The position numbers and the translations under genes are program-made. The notes under the pieces were generated by a model. It ran no database searches and had not been told where the DNA came from. It saw only the letters and a program-made list of their open reading frames with translations. Shown piece after piece: positions 1-11,115 of a DNA stretch of 64,000 nt. The DNA is taken from positions 10,794,307 through 10,858,306 of the forward strand of contig OZ024809.1 of assembly GCA_964017045.1 (NCBI GenBank). Reading direction: 5' to 3'. The first letter of the stretch is position 1. The number at the start of each line of letters is the position of its first letter. This stretch comes from Omphiscola glabra. Lineage: Eukaryota; Mollusca; Gastropoda; Lymnaeidae.

Positions 1-228
1 TTGTGGACCATTGCCATTAAGCCTTATTGGGTCAGTGCTGTACAGGTTTTCTAAACACCTCTTCATCATGATTATTTTTTAGAAGAGGACAAGTCGAAAG
101 CTTCTCTTCTTGACTCGTGGTGTGGGCAGAAATACGGCTAACTAGCACACATGGTCCTATACTACCTAAACCGAATTCCGTCTCAGAGCAACACACGTCT
201 TATGACTTAAAGTGCATGATATGGCACT
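1..228. other. Non-repetitive flank
   Basis: Nothing recognised. Confidence 0.3.
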
Positions 229-1000
229 GCAATAATGTGTGACATATTTCTCCACCATATGACAGGACTACCCAATGTGTGACATATTTCTCCACCATAT
301 GACATGACTACCCAATGTGTGACATATTTCTCCACTATATGACACGACAACCCAATGTGTTACATATTTCTCCACTATATGACAGGACTACCCAATGTGT
401 GACATATTTCTCCACTATATGACAGGACAACCCAATGTGTGACATATTTCTCCACTATATGACAGGACTACCCAATGTGTGACATATTTCTCCACTATAT
501 GACAGGACAACCCAATGTGTGGCATATTTCTCCACTATGACAGGACTACCAAATGTCTGACATATTTCTCCACTATATGACAGGACTACCCAATGTCTGA
601 CATATTTCTCCACTATGACAGGACTACCCAATGTCTGACATATTTCTCCACTATATGACAGGATTACCCAATGTCTGACATATTTCTCCACTATATGACA
701 GGACTACCCAATGTTTGACATATTTCTCCACTATATGACAGGACTAACCAATGTGTGACATATTTCTCCACTATATGACAGGACTAACCAATGTGTGACA
801 TATTTCTCCACTATATGACAGGACTACCCAATGTCTGACATATTTCTTCCCTATATGACAGGACTACCCAATGTGTGACATATTTCTCCACTATATGACA
901 GGACTACCCAATGTCTGACATATTTCTCCACTATATGACAGGACTACCCAATGTGTGACATATATCTCCACTATATGACAGGACTACCCAATGTGTGACT
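229..1000 (+). repeat. 40-bp minisatellite (about 19 copies)
   Basis: Units of GACAGGACTACCCAATGTGT, then GACATATTTCTCCACTATAT. A few units of 38 bp lack one AT. Variants GTGT/GTCT/GTTT alternate. A spurious minus-strand frame of 78 codons arises here. Confidence 0.95.
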
Positions 1001-1990
1001 TTGCTCCTTGTGCATATGACATCTCTCCCAATCGTTTTACCCAAAGCACAAACCCATGCTCAAGTCAAACGTCTTGGCTTTGGAGACCTCAAATTTCACC
1101 ATCACTTGAATCGGCATGATCTTGGGGTTGGGTGGGGGTTGAGGGTAGGGGGTGGGCTTAGAGGGATTGTATTCAGCGCAAGATCTGTAGATAGTTCAAT
1201 ACACACACATACACAAAGGGCAGGTTATACTAGAAGACAATGAATAAAAAGTGACCATGTTTTACAGTCAGTGTTCAGAGGGACCATCAAAGGTCAACGG
1301 CATGGGAGACTCGTATCACACGTGGACGCGAGCTTCCTAGTCTTGGAAGCATTGTGTCGTGGACCTTTCACGGGCGTTCAGAGGGGATCGCAGGTAGATC
1401 CGCGCCGACGATAAGATTTGAAAGTCCGGGGATCGAATCCAAGGGAGGAGAATGGACGAGTGTGAAGGCGAACCGCCACCGGGGAGGTTTTGTTTCAGGG
1501 TATCGTGTTTAAATGTCGAGTTAATGCGCGAACGTTGAACGCCTCCTGCGTTGTGCCGAGCAGAGTTGTTGTTCCGGTGTGAAAGGGGAGGCCACTTTGG
1601 AATGGTTAAACTCAAATTAAAAAGGTGAATAATGAGAAACCGTAAAAGAGTTTTGTGAATCTGATGTGAATTGATGTACGAGAACATACACACACAAATA
1701 ACCATACCAGAGCCGATAAGAAAGAAAAAGGAAAAAGCCTAGGATTATAACATGAATTTTTCTGGGGACACATGGGCATGGCGATATGTTGTTTAAACAT
1801 TTTTTTTTTGGCTCTAGTGGAAAATGGCTTTCTGTTGGCTTTTGGAACTTTTGGCATTGTGATCTTTTTTTTGGCTGTGACTCTGGTGATCGACAGCTCT
1901 ATTAAAGCCTTGAGATTTTGGCTCCGGTGGCGCATTTATTACATGTGGCGTTGACAGGTTTGCTATAGTGGAACATGGCCCTCTGTTGGC
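1001..1990. other. Non-repetitive stretch, no gene recognised
   Basis: Several short frames on both strands, none convincing. A B-box-like GGGATCGAATCC at about 1430 has no credible tRNA fold around it. The part from 1770 on contains early degenerate copies of the GGCT..TGTTGGC repeat that becomes regular at 1990. Confidence 0.4.
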
Positions 1991-2590
1991 TTCTGAAGCT
2001 TCATTCGGCTCTATGTTGGCTGTGACTGTGAATGATTGTGTATATTAAAACCTTGACATTCGGCTCTATGTTGGCTGTGACTGTGGTGAATGATTGGCTA
2101 TATCAAAACCTTGACATTCGGCTCTATGTTGGCTGTGACTGTGGTGAATGATTGACTATATTAAAACCTTGACATTTGGCTCTATGTTGGCTGTGACAGT
2201 GGTGAATGATTGGCTATATCAAAACCTTGACATTCGGCTCTATGTTGGCTGTGACTGTGGTGAATGATTGACTATATTAAAACCTTGACATTCGGCTCTA
2301 TGTTGGCTGTGACAGTGGTGAATGATTGGCTATATCAAAACCTTGACATTCGGCTCTATGTTGGCTGTGACTGTGGTGAATGATTGTCTATATTAAAACC
2401 TTGACATTCGGCTCTATGTTGGCTGTGACTGTGGTGAATTATTGGCTATATTAAAACCTTGACATTTGGCTCTATGTTGGCTGTGACTGTGGTGAATGAG
2501 TGTCTATATTAAAACCTTGACATTCGGCTCTATGTTGGTCGTGACTGTGGTGAACGATTGGCTATATTAAAAACCTTGACATTTGGCTCT
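1990..2590 (+). repeat. 58-bp minisatellite (about 10 copies)
   Basis: Units contain GACATTCGGCTCTATGTTGG, CTGTGACTGTGGTGAATGAT and TGGCTATATTAAAACCTT. Units alternate partly between GATTGACTATATT and GATTGGCTATATC types, suggesting a dimeric higher-order unit. Confidence 0.95.
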
Positions 2591-4052
2591 AGCGACAGAC
2601 TACTCCCTTTCGGTTGTGACAGGTTTGCTCTGATGACTCATTGCTCTCTCATTTGTCGGTTGTGACATATTGGCTCAGTTGTCACATGGCCTATTTCGGC
2701 TGAGACAAATTGGTTCTGGTGTCTGTACTATAAAGTTACATTTCGGTTGATTTTTGGTTTCGACCGAAAGTGATGGAGGCTTTCGGTCGTCGACTAACAC
2801 ACTGTGTCTGTTGGTCGGTCTGAAAAATCCGATATTAACTATTGCTCGAGGTGTTGCTGTCATCGTAGAATATATGACTAATCCTATGTGAACACTGCTC
2901 ACTGCAGCATGATGACCCACTTGTCCAATATTTACCCAACAAACTTTCAATATGTATATCTAATTTTGTGGAAACAAAAACTAAGGGAATGAAAATAATT
3001 AGATTATTTTCTTGTTTAATTTTTTTTTATAGAAATAAATTTGGGAACCCTAGGTTTATTCAATTCATTTATTTGTGACATTCATTTTGATTTTATCACG
3101 ATAATGCTCAGAAATTTTGTCATTGGTAAAGGTGAATAGTAATTTAAAAATAATAAAATAATACTAGGGCTAGGGAATGGTAACGTTTCCATTTTTTATT
3201 ATTATTTTAAAATTAATTCATTCATTTATTGAAATCTATCATTATCACCCTGATAAATATCGTCATTGACGAAATAAAAGGATAAAATATTCCACAAAAT
3301 TAGTCACGTTTATGGATGCATGTGAAGAAAACAAAAATAATGCAGCCTTTATTAAAATGTATGAAATTTAAGTATTTTTTTTTAATTTTGCACAATTAGG
3401 CATAAAATAGCATTTAATTTTAAATCATAAGCCTAACCACAGATGTACATGCATCACTGTTGCATATAATAATTGTGTAAGTAGTAGGTCTACTGTATTA
3501 CCATACCAAACGTAGCTCAACATTTGTTCAACTTTTGTTTAATCTAGGTCAAATCTAAAATTAGCCGACCAATGATAATTGCGGATAAACGAAAAATTAA
3601 AATGTCGTATAGGATTGCATGTATCAACGAAAATATACGGCTCGCGGAACAAAGAGTTCCTTCAGGCTTATGTCTGGACATTGTAGTGGGCCATACCTAT
3701 AACATATACATAGGCTACGCTTTCGATCGATACCAAATATGTCTAGGTAGCGTTGTAATTATATTATTCAAGCAAAGGGCACCCTGGTTTCTATTTTGCA
3801 TGTAACCCCCCCCCCCCCCCAACCCATAGTTCAAAATTGTCTTTTACCATACTACTTTAAAGTGCATTTTAACAAACTTAAATTAATTTTCAATTTAAAT
3901 GGTAAGAGCCAAACTATTCATTATGTTTTAATCTACTAAATTCAAGACCATCTCATTTTGTTAAATAAAAGAACATAAATATAGATAATTTCCCTCAGCA
4001 TTTTTCAATGTTCGCAGACCGTATGCGCGAAATAGTATCGAAATATCTAAAT
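2591..4052. other. AT-rich, non-repetitive, no gene recognised
   Basis: Contains a poly-C run near 3806 and an unconvincing 77-codon frame at 3572-3805 without known similarity. Low complexity AT tracts dominate 2940-3460. Confidence 0.4.
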
Positions 4053-4270
4053 ATGTGATTCCCAAAGTGGTCTATATCATCATCTAAAACCCCAGGGGTT
4101 TGACGACAACTTGCAAGTGGTCCATGTCAGCGAAAAAAAAGTTGAGAGTCCATGAAATAAAAATGGGGGGTCAATGATAGTGGATCTCATGTAAGCAGGT
4201 CCTGACTTCTTTTTTGGCATTTCATGGATGGAATAATCCACATACACAGATATTACCTGTTTACTTACAT

Positions 4271-4808
4271 CATCATCATCATGTCCCTTAGTCCTTGGAC
4301 CGTTGGGGCGCCACAGATGACATGAAAACTATCCTTCTCCATTCCTCTCTGTCTTCTGCACTGCGTACAGCATCGCCTAGTTTTAATCCCGTCCACTCTT
4401 TGATGTTATCTTCCCATCTTTTTCTTTGTCTTCCTCTTCTTCTCCCTCCTCTAGTTGTGCCCTGCATGATTTCTTTGGCGAGCCCTTGTTTCCTTGTTAC
4501 GTGGCCAAACCATTCAAGTTTTCGCTTTTTTACCAACACCAGGAGGTCATCGTACTGCCAAATTGCTTGACGAATCCTTTCTTTCACTTGTTCATTGGTG
4601 ATGTGGTCTCTATAGCGGATGCCAAGAATGCTTCTGAAACATCTCATCTCCATCGCCTTTATTTTCCTTTCAAGTTCTGCTGTTAATGTCCAGGACTCAC
4701 AGGCATATAAGAAAATGGAGAGGACTAGTGAGCGCATCAGCCTGGTTTTGGTGCTGGGGGCTATGTTTTTGTCATTCCATATTTTCTTGAGCCTCTTTAG
4801 TGCTGTGG
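4271..4808 (-). mobile_element. 5'-truncated non-LTR retrotransposon copy
   Basis: A minus-strand copy flanked by TACTTACAT at 4262-4270 and 4809-4817, a typical LINE TSD. It ends in a short ATGATG tail on the minus strand, the 3' end left by target-primed reverse transcription. Only the last part of ORF2 is present, so it cannot move by itself. Confidence 0.85.
4288..4808 (-). pseudogene. C-terminal end of LINE reverse transcriptase ORF2
   Basis: Open without stops from the truncation point. Reads TALKRLKKIWNDKNIAPSTK, then LVLSIFLYACESWTLTAE, KLEWFGHVTRKQ and RRRGRQRKRWEDNIKEWTGL. These are hallmark blocks of the region downstream of the RT palm in animal non-LTR elements (the YGCESWTL and WFGHVxR motifs). 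The clade is not assigned. The intact frame suggests a fairly recent insertion. Confidence 0.88.
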
Positions 4809-5147
4809 TACTTACATAATATTACTTAAAAATATAAAGATATAATGTATATATTCCTACATAAATTATACAAGTACCTATGAAGTAAAAATTTTAAAAA
4901 CATAAATGTTCATGAAACGTGATCAAGAATCATTAAAATTTAAGTTATTAGGTATATTATCTGATATGTGAATATACATTTAAATCTTTCAAAGTGAGTA
5001 GCACTATAATATACCGGCTGTCAAAATACCTTGAAGTTAATGAATTTCCAAAAAATCAATATCAGGTAAGCAGGGAGTTTACCCAAAACCGAAAAACATG
5101 GCAAGGGGTCTACGAGACAAAAAAGTTTGGGGACCTCTGATTTAAAT

Positions 5148-5985
5148 TGTCCGGTACAATAGTTTCAGCTTCGATTTGGGTAGTATGTCTTTCTTAGCTT
5201 TCCGTTTGGCTTCGGTTTCAGCCGGAATCAGAGAATCACATTCTGTCGGTCGCTGGTGCATATCCACATTAGCTATCAGTTCAACTTCAAAGCACGGCCA
5301 CACGAAGTGTCGGTTCTCGACAACAGTACTCAACCACGTGAGCTGTCAGTTTAGTTACAGTGCGCGTGCATTACCCTACATGCGGCTAACCGCAGTTACA
5401 CAAACAAACTTAAGAACGGTTCTCAAAAAACTGGATCTTATTAAAGGTTTTAAAAGTTATCACACGCTTACTTTACTACAGCACAGCAAATTTGTTATGT
5501 CCATATTATAGCTTTATTTTCCAACATATCACGGTCGTGATAGGACACTCCTGACTCTGCCAAAGTTTTACCCCATGAGGATAAATGTCAAAGTTTAATT
5601 TTTTTTAGAGCCACCGAGTCTAATCTGTGGCTCCTTTTTTTTCTTTTCTATCCCCACACCACTTAGAAATGTTATACAACAACATTAGCGACAAAAAAAC
5701 ATTCTGTAAAATAAAATTGCTACGTGATGCGGTACGCCACCAGCACGGGAAAAAACATCGCCTGCAAACAAGCAGCAGCAAAGAATGGGACGCCACGTGA
5801 TCCGAGATGGCCTATGATTAAGCTGATTAAGCTGATTAATTGCATAATAGCGAGTCGATGAGGATAAGCAAAACTTGGCTAATGAGTTGAAAGGAAGAGA
5901 CCGGCTTTAATTTTAACCTGTCACCATTGGACAATATTGGTTTTAAGGGGAAACCGCAATGCTGACAAGAGTGAAGGTCAAGGGC
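5148..5985. other. Non-repetitive, no gene recognised
   Basis: Open frames on opposite strands at 5142-5511 overlap each other and look random. No motif is recognised. Confidence 0.35.
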
Positions 5986-5989
5986 TGAT

Positions 5990-6245
5990 GATATAAAGTG
6001 ATGGCTATCGGTGTCTCGAAACTAGTGGGAAAGGTCAAGGGTGGATATAACATGATAGCTATCAGTGTCTCAAAACTAGTGGGAAAGGTCAAGGGTGGAT
6101 ATAACATGATAGCTATCAGTGTCTCAAAACTAGTGGGAAAGGTCAAGGGTGGATATAACATGATAGCTATCAGTGTCTCAAAACTATAGTGGGAAAGGTC
6201 AAGGGTGGATATAACATGATAGCTATCAGTGTCTCAAAAGTAGTA
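5990..6245 (+). repeat. 54-bp minisatellite (about 4.7 copies)
   Basis: Units of ATGATAGCTATCAGTGTCTC, AAAACTAGTGGGAAAGGTCA, AGGGTGGATATAAC. Because 54 is a multiple of three, mirrored frames appear on both strands. Confidence 0.95.
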
Positions 6246-6279
6246 GGAAATAAAAAACGGGTGATGATATCATCTAACT

Positions 6280-6850
6280 GTCAGGGCCTGTGTTCTCTTC
6301 GATTGGTAGGGTAATGTTATCAGCTATCAATGCGTTGAGATTAGCATCTAATTGTAGAATTGTTATCATTTATTTGTTTATGTGATGTTATCATCTACTG
6401 GTTTCTGTGATGATATCATCTATTGGTTCTGTGATGTGATTATCTATTGGTTTTGGTGAGTTTATCATCTATTGGTTTCTGTGATGATATCATCTATTGG
6501 TTTCTGTGATGATATCTATTGGTTGCCGTGATGATATCATCTATTGGTTATGGTGATATTATAATCTATTGGTTTTGGTGTTGTTATCATCTATTGGTTT
6601 CTGTGATAGTATCATCTACTGGTTTTTATGATGTTATCATCTACTGGTTTCTGTGATGATATCATCTATTGGTTCTGTGATGTGATTATCTATTGGTTTT
6701 GGTGATGTTATCATCTATTGGTTTCTGTGATAGTATCATCTATTGGTTTTTATGAAGTTATCATCTATCGGTTTATGTGATGTTATCATCTAATGGTATT
6801 TGTGATGTTATCATCTAATGGTTTTGATGATGTTAACATATATTGGTAAG
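6280..6850 (+). repeat. Degenerate 24-25-bp minisatellite
   Basis: Loose repeats of GATGTTATCATCTATTGGTT plus TCTGT. Unit length and sequence vary, so this is an older array. Confidence 0.88.
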
Positions 6851-7383
6851 TTGATGTTGCCATCCATGCCAGGATTTCATCGAATCTGTTGTCAAGTAGA
6901 TCATGATGTAATAATCTCTTGTATAACTACAAACAGCTGCACAGACTTCTCACCCGTCACATAATCGCTCGAAGGGCTGGTGCATCTCCTCACTGAACGC
7001 ACTGACAGACAAAATTACCGCATGTCATAACGCAGAACGTGATCTAATCACCCAACATAACCAAAAAAAAAAGAAGAAAAAATCCGAGACAAATAGGCTT
7101 AGAATATTCTAATCACCGCACATTGCCGAAACACAACAAGCGGTGATCAACCTTTATTTAATGTAATTGTCTGCTATTTCAAGCAATTTGTCGAGAGTCG
7201 TGACGTACAAGTACACTTTAAGGCGGGTGTTTTTGGTTTGTGTGTATTGTGTGGGTGGTGGTAATAGTGGTATGTGCTAAGTTATAGCATATCCGTCATG
7301 TTAACAAACCCGTCACATAGAAAAAGGAATTAAATTTTGAACGTCTCCGATGATCCTTGGAATCGGAACTGTAAGCATCACTT
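6851..7383. other. Non-repetitive block, no gene recognised
   Basis: Moderate-complexity sequence (about 6900-7250), possibly regulatory. No specific site can be supported. Confidence 0.3.
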
Positions 7384-7532
7384 CAGTGGCGTAGCTATGG
7401 GGTTAGTGCCGCCCAGGGCGGGCCAATTGTTTTGCCGCTCTCAATCCACGGAAAAAAACTCTTGCATTTGGCTGAAAGTGTCGCCCTTCGATGTGTAGAA
7501 AAAAGTGACGCCCCTCCCCTTTCCAACGCCTG
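7384..7532. mobile_element. hAT MITE, CAGTGGCGTAGC family (decayed)
   Basis: Begins CAGTGGCGTAGCTATGGGG with GCCGCCCAGGGCGG nearby. The right end is CTTTCCAACGCCTG. The TSD is poor (5 of 8). Assigned by similarity to 25572 and 39395. Confidence 0.65.
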
Positions 7533-7574
7533 AGTCAATTTATTTGTGGGGTATGTGTTATTTATGATCTCTGT

Positions 7575-7860
7575 AGCCTTCTCTCTCCTTCTCCTCTCAC
7601 TCTGTCTTCCCTTCTCTCCTCTATCCCTCCTCTCTCTCGTCCCTCTCTCTCTCTAATGATCTCTCTCGCCCCTCAATCTCATCCTTACCTCCCTTAACTC
7701 TCCCTCTCAATATCTCCACTCTCTCTCACTCACTCTCTCTCCCCCCCTCCACCTCACACACTCTTTAAAACTTCCTCTCTCACTCATTCTCTCAAACATT
7801 CTCTCTCACACACACATACTCTCTCTTTCTCCTTTCTCTTACACTCTCAGTCTACCCTAT
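7575..7860 (+). repeat. Polypyrimidine CTCTCT-rich tract
   Basis: A long strand-asymmetric CT tract with imperfect (CT)n. It could form H-DNA. No gene. Confidence 0.85.
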
Positions 7861-9035
7861 GTCCATTTCTGTCTATGTGGGTTTAGTGTCATTAGCTCTA
7901 CGTGTAGCAAAATCATCTCTACATATGTGACCTATATGTGTATAGTGTTGGTGTGCAGTGTATTTCTGAGCGTGTGTGGTATGTTTATGTGTGCTAACCC
8001 CGCTCTCCTTTTTTCTGTGTGTGCTGGGGGTAGCAACATTCTTCCGGGTTTTCAGCAATATCATCTCTTTATATGCGTACTATATATGCATGTGTAGTGT
8101 TGGTATGTGGTGTATATCTGAGTGTATGTTAGGTAAGTTTCTGTGTCTGTGGAGATCGCGGTAATGTTAAATGGAAATGGTTTTGAGCGGATACACGTCA
8201 GAATATAGTATTTAGCCGGAGACAGCCAAGAGTTGTGTGTAGAGGAGTTCACTACCCAACACGACAAGCAAATTGCTGTGATTTACTTCAAACCCCCGGG
8301 GCTGACGGGAGACAATAAATCATCTAGTTCTAAGTACCGTGTCTGATCAGTTTGGTGACAGCCTGCTTCAGAGGTTCTCAAACTGATAACAGCAACTTCT
8401 AGGAAACGTGACTGATCGGTTGGTGAAGTCCCCTTCAGCGTTTCTCAAACTTCTGTCTAGCCATAACCTTTTTTTTTAACACAAAGCAATCCCGGACTTA
8501 ATAATAATAATAAAGTTTATTTGAAAATCACGCTTGATGATAAAGCTATCAAAATGAAATAATAACGGCGTAGTTACACCTTTATACTATCCTCTTTTTT
8601 TTTTTGCCTCGCTACCTTAACAGTGTTTGTTTGTTTGTTTATTTTTTTTTAATAGATAAATGAACAGTTATATTTTTGCTCTAGGAATTTTTACATTTTT
8701 GTGCTGCACGATCTGGACTAGTTCCAGGAACAATCACGTTACAAAAGCAAAACCAAAGACATCTGGACAGTCCAGTCTCCGTACTAAGGGTGGCCGAGAT
8801 CCCTAAACTCTTCTCTAAGAGCTGGTAACAATGTCCGTCTTCTGTTCACGTGCTTGCACGCGTCACAGTGTCACGCCCCTAGTGATAACGAGGCTGACCC
8901 GCGTAATTTGATTTTATTATGCAAGGAACTTCCCCCCTTAACCTCCCCCACTTGAATAATTGATTTAACCTGTTCCCCAACTTTGGGTCCAGGGGCCAGG
9001 CAGAGTTCAGGTCCGTGTGAGTGGCATTTGTGCTA
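7861..9035. other. Non-coding stretch with a degenerate duplication
   Basis: 7920-7990 and 8075-8150 share GTGTAGTGTTGGT..GTGTATxTCTGAG. At 8370 and 8440 are CAGAGGTTCTCAAACT and CAGCGTTTCTCAAACT, possible hAT ends that could not be paired. Otherwise nothing is seen. Confidence 0.4.
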
Positions 9036-9039
9036 GGAT

Positions 9040-9305
9040 CGGTTGGATTGAGGGTGAGCAGGGTGAAGGGAGAGATGGGGTTGGCAGGGTGGAGTGGGCA
9101 GGGGGAGCAGGACTGAGCGTGAGCAGAGTGGAGGGTGAGCAGAGTGGAGGGTGAGCAGAGTGGAGGGTGAGCAGGGTAGGATGTGCAGGGTGAGGTGTGC
9201 AGGGTGGGATGTGCAGGGTGGGGTGTGCAGGGTGGGGTGTGCAGGGTGAGGTAGCAGGGTGGGGTGTGCAGTGTGGGGTGTGCAGTGTGGGGTATACAGC
9301 GTGGC
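9040..9305 (+). repeat. G-rich short-period repeat (14-18 bp)
   Basis: First GAGGGTGAGCAGAGTG repeats, then GTGTGCAGGGTGGG repeats. Strong G-strand bias makes G-quadruplex formation possible. It produces several proline-rich spurious minus frames. Confidence 0.9.
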
Positions 9306-9489
9306 ATCGCGTAGGGTTGGTGGGCACAGTGGACAGAAGATCGGGACCTTGGTATGAGAGAAAGGACCTAAACCAGTGGTACTCCCCATTTTTAGTGCCA
9401 AACTCCTTGAGAACAGTTATCAAGTTATTGTGATCAACATCCAGGATTATTCCTCGAAATTGAAAAAACGTGTGTTGAAAAAAACTATT

Positions 9490-10200
9490 GAAGCTTGGAT
9501 ACATTACATTACTTTTTGAGAAATCGCCCTAAATATGTTAAGGTGAATGGCCAAATATCGATAACTAGAGAAATAAGTATAGCGGGGCACCACAGGGTTG
9601 GTGCTGTCCATCCTGTCCTGTATACAATGTACACCAATGATATAAACCGTTCCAATTATTAAATTGGCTGATGATACCACCATCGTTGGCTTTAATATCT
9701 GAGGGGGGGGGGGGGATTTTAAAACGCAACTTAGTTACAATCTTTATCAGGTGGTGCGATGAAACATTTACTTCAGTTGAATGTCTCAGAAGAACGAAAG
9801 CAACGATAGTCGAATTTTGGAGTGTGGGGGGGGGGGGGGGGGGGGAATTTTAAAACGCAACTTAGTTACAATCTTTATCAGGTGGTGCGATGAAACATTT
9901 ACTTCAGTTGAATGTCTCAGAAGAACGAAAGCAACGATAGTCGAATTTTGGAGTAGTGGGGGGGGGGGCGGGGCGGCGGGGGGGATCAATTGCAGATATC
10001 AAAATAAATCACATTGAAGAGGAAGTAGGGACATATAGTTATAAGACCTAGGTGTCACCATTAAATAACAAGCTGACATGCATGGCGTGAGCTCGGATAC
10101 GCTATGTAATAAAAAGGTAAACCATAGGCAATTTTTAAATTAAAAATTGTACAATTTCGGCTTAAATAAAAAAAGGTTAGTAACTACTATTAAAATAGAT
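9490..10200 (+). pseudogene. Degenerate LINE reverse transcriptase (CR1/Rex1-like)
   Basis: With frameshifts, the plus strand reads FLRNRPKYVKVNG..ISIT near 9515-9570, and LYTMYTND near 9620-9645. It then reads KLADDTTIVGF near 9662-9695 (the catalytic ADD box), followed by RWCDETFTSV..TKATIVEF at 9745-9810. SYK..LGVTI-like residues lie near 10035-10060 and NKKVNHRQFLN..LYNFGLNKK near 10109-10170. The order matches the RT palm and thumb of CR1/Rex1-type elements. Stops and G-runs show it is dead, and the segment after ADD is duplicated. Confidence 0.75.
9703..9980 (+). repeat. Tandem duplication with poly-G junctions inside the LINE remnant
   Basis: A block of about 125 bp starting ATTTTAAAACGCAACTTAG is present twice (about 9716-9827 and 9846-9956). 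Each is bounded by G-runs at 9703, about 9827-9845 and 9958-9980. The copies are almost identical, so the duplication is recent compared with decay of the LINE. Confidence 0.85.
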
Positions 10201-10226
10201 ATTAATATATTCTATAGTATAATAAC

Positions 10227-10483
10227 ATATGAAGAGCTTATTTTCAAAACGCGGTATCCACCATTTTTTTTAAAAATGAAAAAACCTAACCATTTTGTAG
10301 AGCAAACCAGGTTCGTTTAGGGCATGGTAAATTCTATGTACTAAACATATTATATACCTATTTTATTCGTGTCTAAAAATGATTTAATCCTCTAAACGCT
10401 TTATTAATTTTTTTGTAAAAAGTTGAATAATCTCAAAATCCCCAAAATGGATATACAGCATTTTGAAAATCAGCTCTTCATAT
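10227..10483. repeat. Inverted repeat (foldback), arms of about 42 bp
   Basis: The left arm 10227-10268 (ATATGAAGAGCTTATTTTCA and on) is the imperfect reverse complement of 10442-10483. The spacer is about 170 bp. No TSD was identified. It could be a foldback MITE. Confidence 0.65.
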
Positions 10484-10491
10484 ATTGTTAA

Positions 10492-10879
10492 TGGACTACG
10501 ATGAGTCGATTGTTTTGTCACGTGATAAGCGCAAGTACGAGTAAGACTTCCGGTAGGTTGTCTGCAACACACTGGTCGCTCACAAATTTTTCTTGAAACA
10601 ACTTTCTTCCTTTAATCATAACTGAATTATAATTATTGTCACATTTAATGAATGTCATTTAAAGAAACGCGTGTATTCAAGAATATTTTGAAAAGTAAAA
10701 TTTTTAATTAACACTGGGGAAGCGCTGATGGAGACAAACATTGTGCTTTAGAATTAATGATAATGGCAATGGCTGATCAGCTGTTAAATGTTGTTATGTG
10801 TTGTTATGTGTTGCAGAAAGCCTACCAATGGTTGGTACGTATCACGTGACAAAACAAGGAAGTGACTCATCGTAGTCCA
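10492..10879. repeat. Second inverted repeat, arms of about 75 bp, upstream of the tRNA gene
   Basis: TGGACTACGATGAGTC..TTGTTTTGTCACGTGATA at 10492-10530 returns inverted as TATCACGTGACAAAACAA..GACTCATCGTAGTCCA at 10839-10879. Pairing resumes between GGTAGG..CTGCAACACAC (to 10572) and GTGTTGCAG..CCTACC (from 10808). Each arm contains CACGTGA. The spacer is about 235 bp and AT-rich. Confidence 0.75.
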
Positions 10880-11032
10880 TTGAGACAGATGTGTTCGTCT
10901 CTACTTAATTTAGCTACTTATAAGAGCTGGAATTGACTGTGCGACCAAAAAAAAGAATTAAAAAGTCCAATATTTAGATGGATAAAAGAATTCTTTATAT
11001 TCTTCTTGGCTTCTACTTTCTCCTATTTGTCT

Positions 11033-11104
11033 TCCTCGGTAGTATAGTGGTAAGTATCCCCGCCTGTCACGCGGGAGACCGGGGTTCGATTCCCCGCCGG
11101 GGAG
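11033..11104 (+). tRNA. tRNA-Asp (anticodon GTC)
   Basis: A complete 72-nt cloverleaf. The acceptor stem TCCTCGG pairs with CCGGGGA (one G-U), with discriminator G104. The D-arm contains TAGTATAGTGGTAAGTA, matching the A box. The anticodon stem CCCGC/GCGGG closes the loop CTGTCAC with anticodon GTC at 11066-11068. The T-arm GGTTCGATTCC is the B box. No CCA is encoded, as expected in eukaryotes. A run of nine or more T starting at 11106 is the Pol III terminator. All stems are intact, so it is probably functional and not a SINE head. Confidence 0.97.
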
Positions 11105-11115
11105 ATTTTTTTTTA
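11105..11115 (+). terminator. Pol III T-run terminator of tRNA-Asp
   Basis: An uninterrupted T run one base after the discriminator base, the standard Pol III stop. Confidence 0.85.

Larger units (their letters stand above)
4053..5139. mobile_element. hAT-type non-autonomous element, interrupted by a LINE
   Basis: The left end is ATGTGATTCCCAAAGTGGTC. The right end read in reverse is CAGAGGTCCCCAAACTTTTT. Both follow the common hAT pattern (CAGnGGTCCCCAAAC). Flanks ATCTAAAT (4045-4052) and ATTTAAAT (5140-5147) form an 8-bp TSD with one mismatch. There is no transposase. The insert at 4271-4808 is a separate LINE copy with its own TSD. Confidence 0.75.
10200..11032. other. Non-coding AT-rich stretch holding the two foldbacks
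   Basis: Apart from the inverted repeats, this is AT-rich sequence with no supported coding frame. The last 50 bases before the tRNA are pyrimidine-rich (CTTCTACTTTCTCC..). Confidence 0.5.

Noticed and set aside
229..1000. Tandem repeats as a possible CRISPR array
   Set aside because: Head-to-tail units with no unique spacers, in a eukaryotic context; the same holds for every array in the window.
1330..1490. B-box-like GGGATCGAATCC suggesting a tRNA or SINE
   Set aside because: No cloverleaf can be drawn and the A-box match upstream is poor.
8365..8470. CAGAGGTTCTCAAACT and CAGCGTTTCTCAAACT as hAT ends
   Set aside because: Both face the same way and no matching right ends or TSDs were found.
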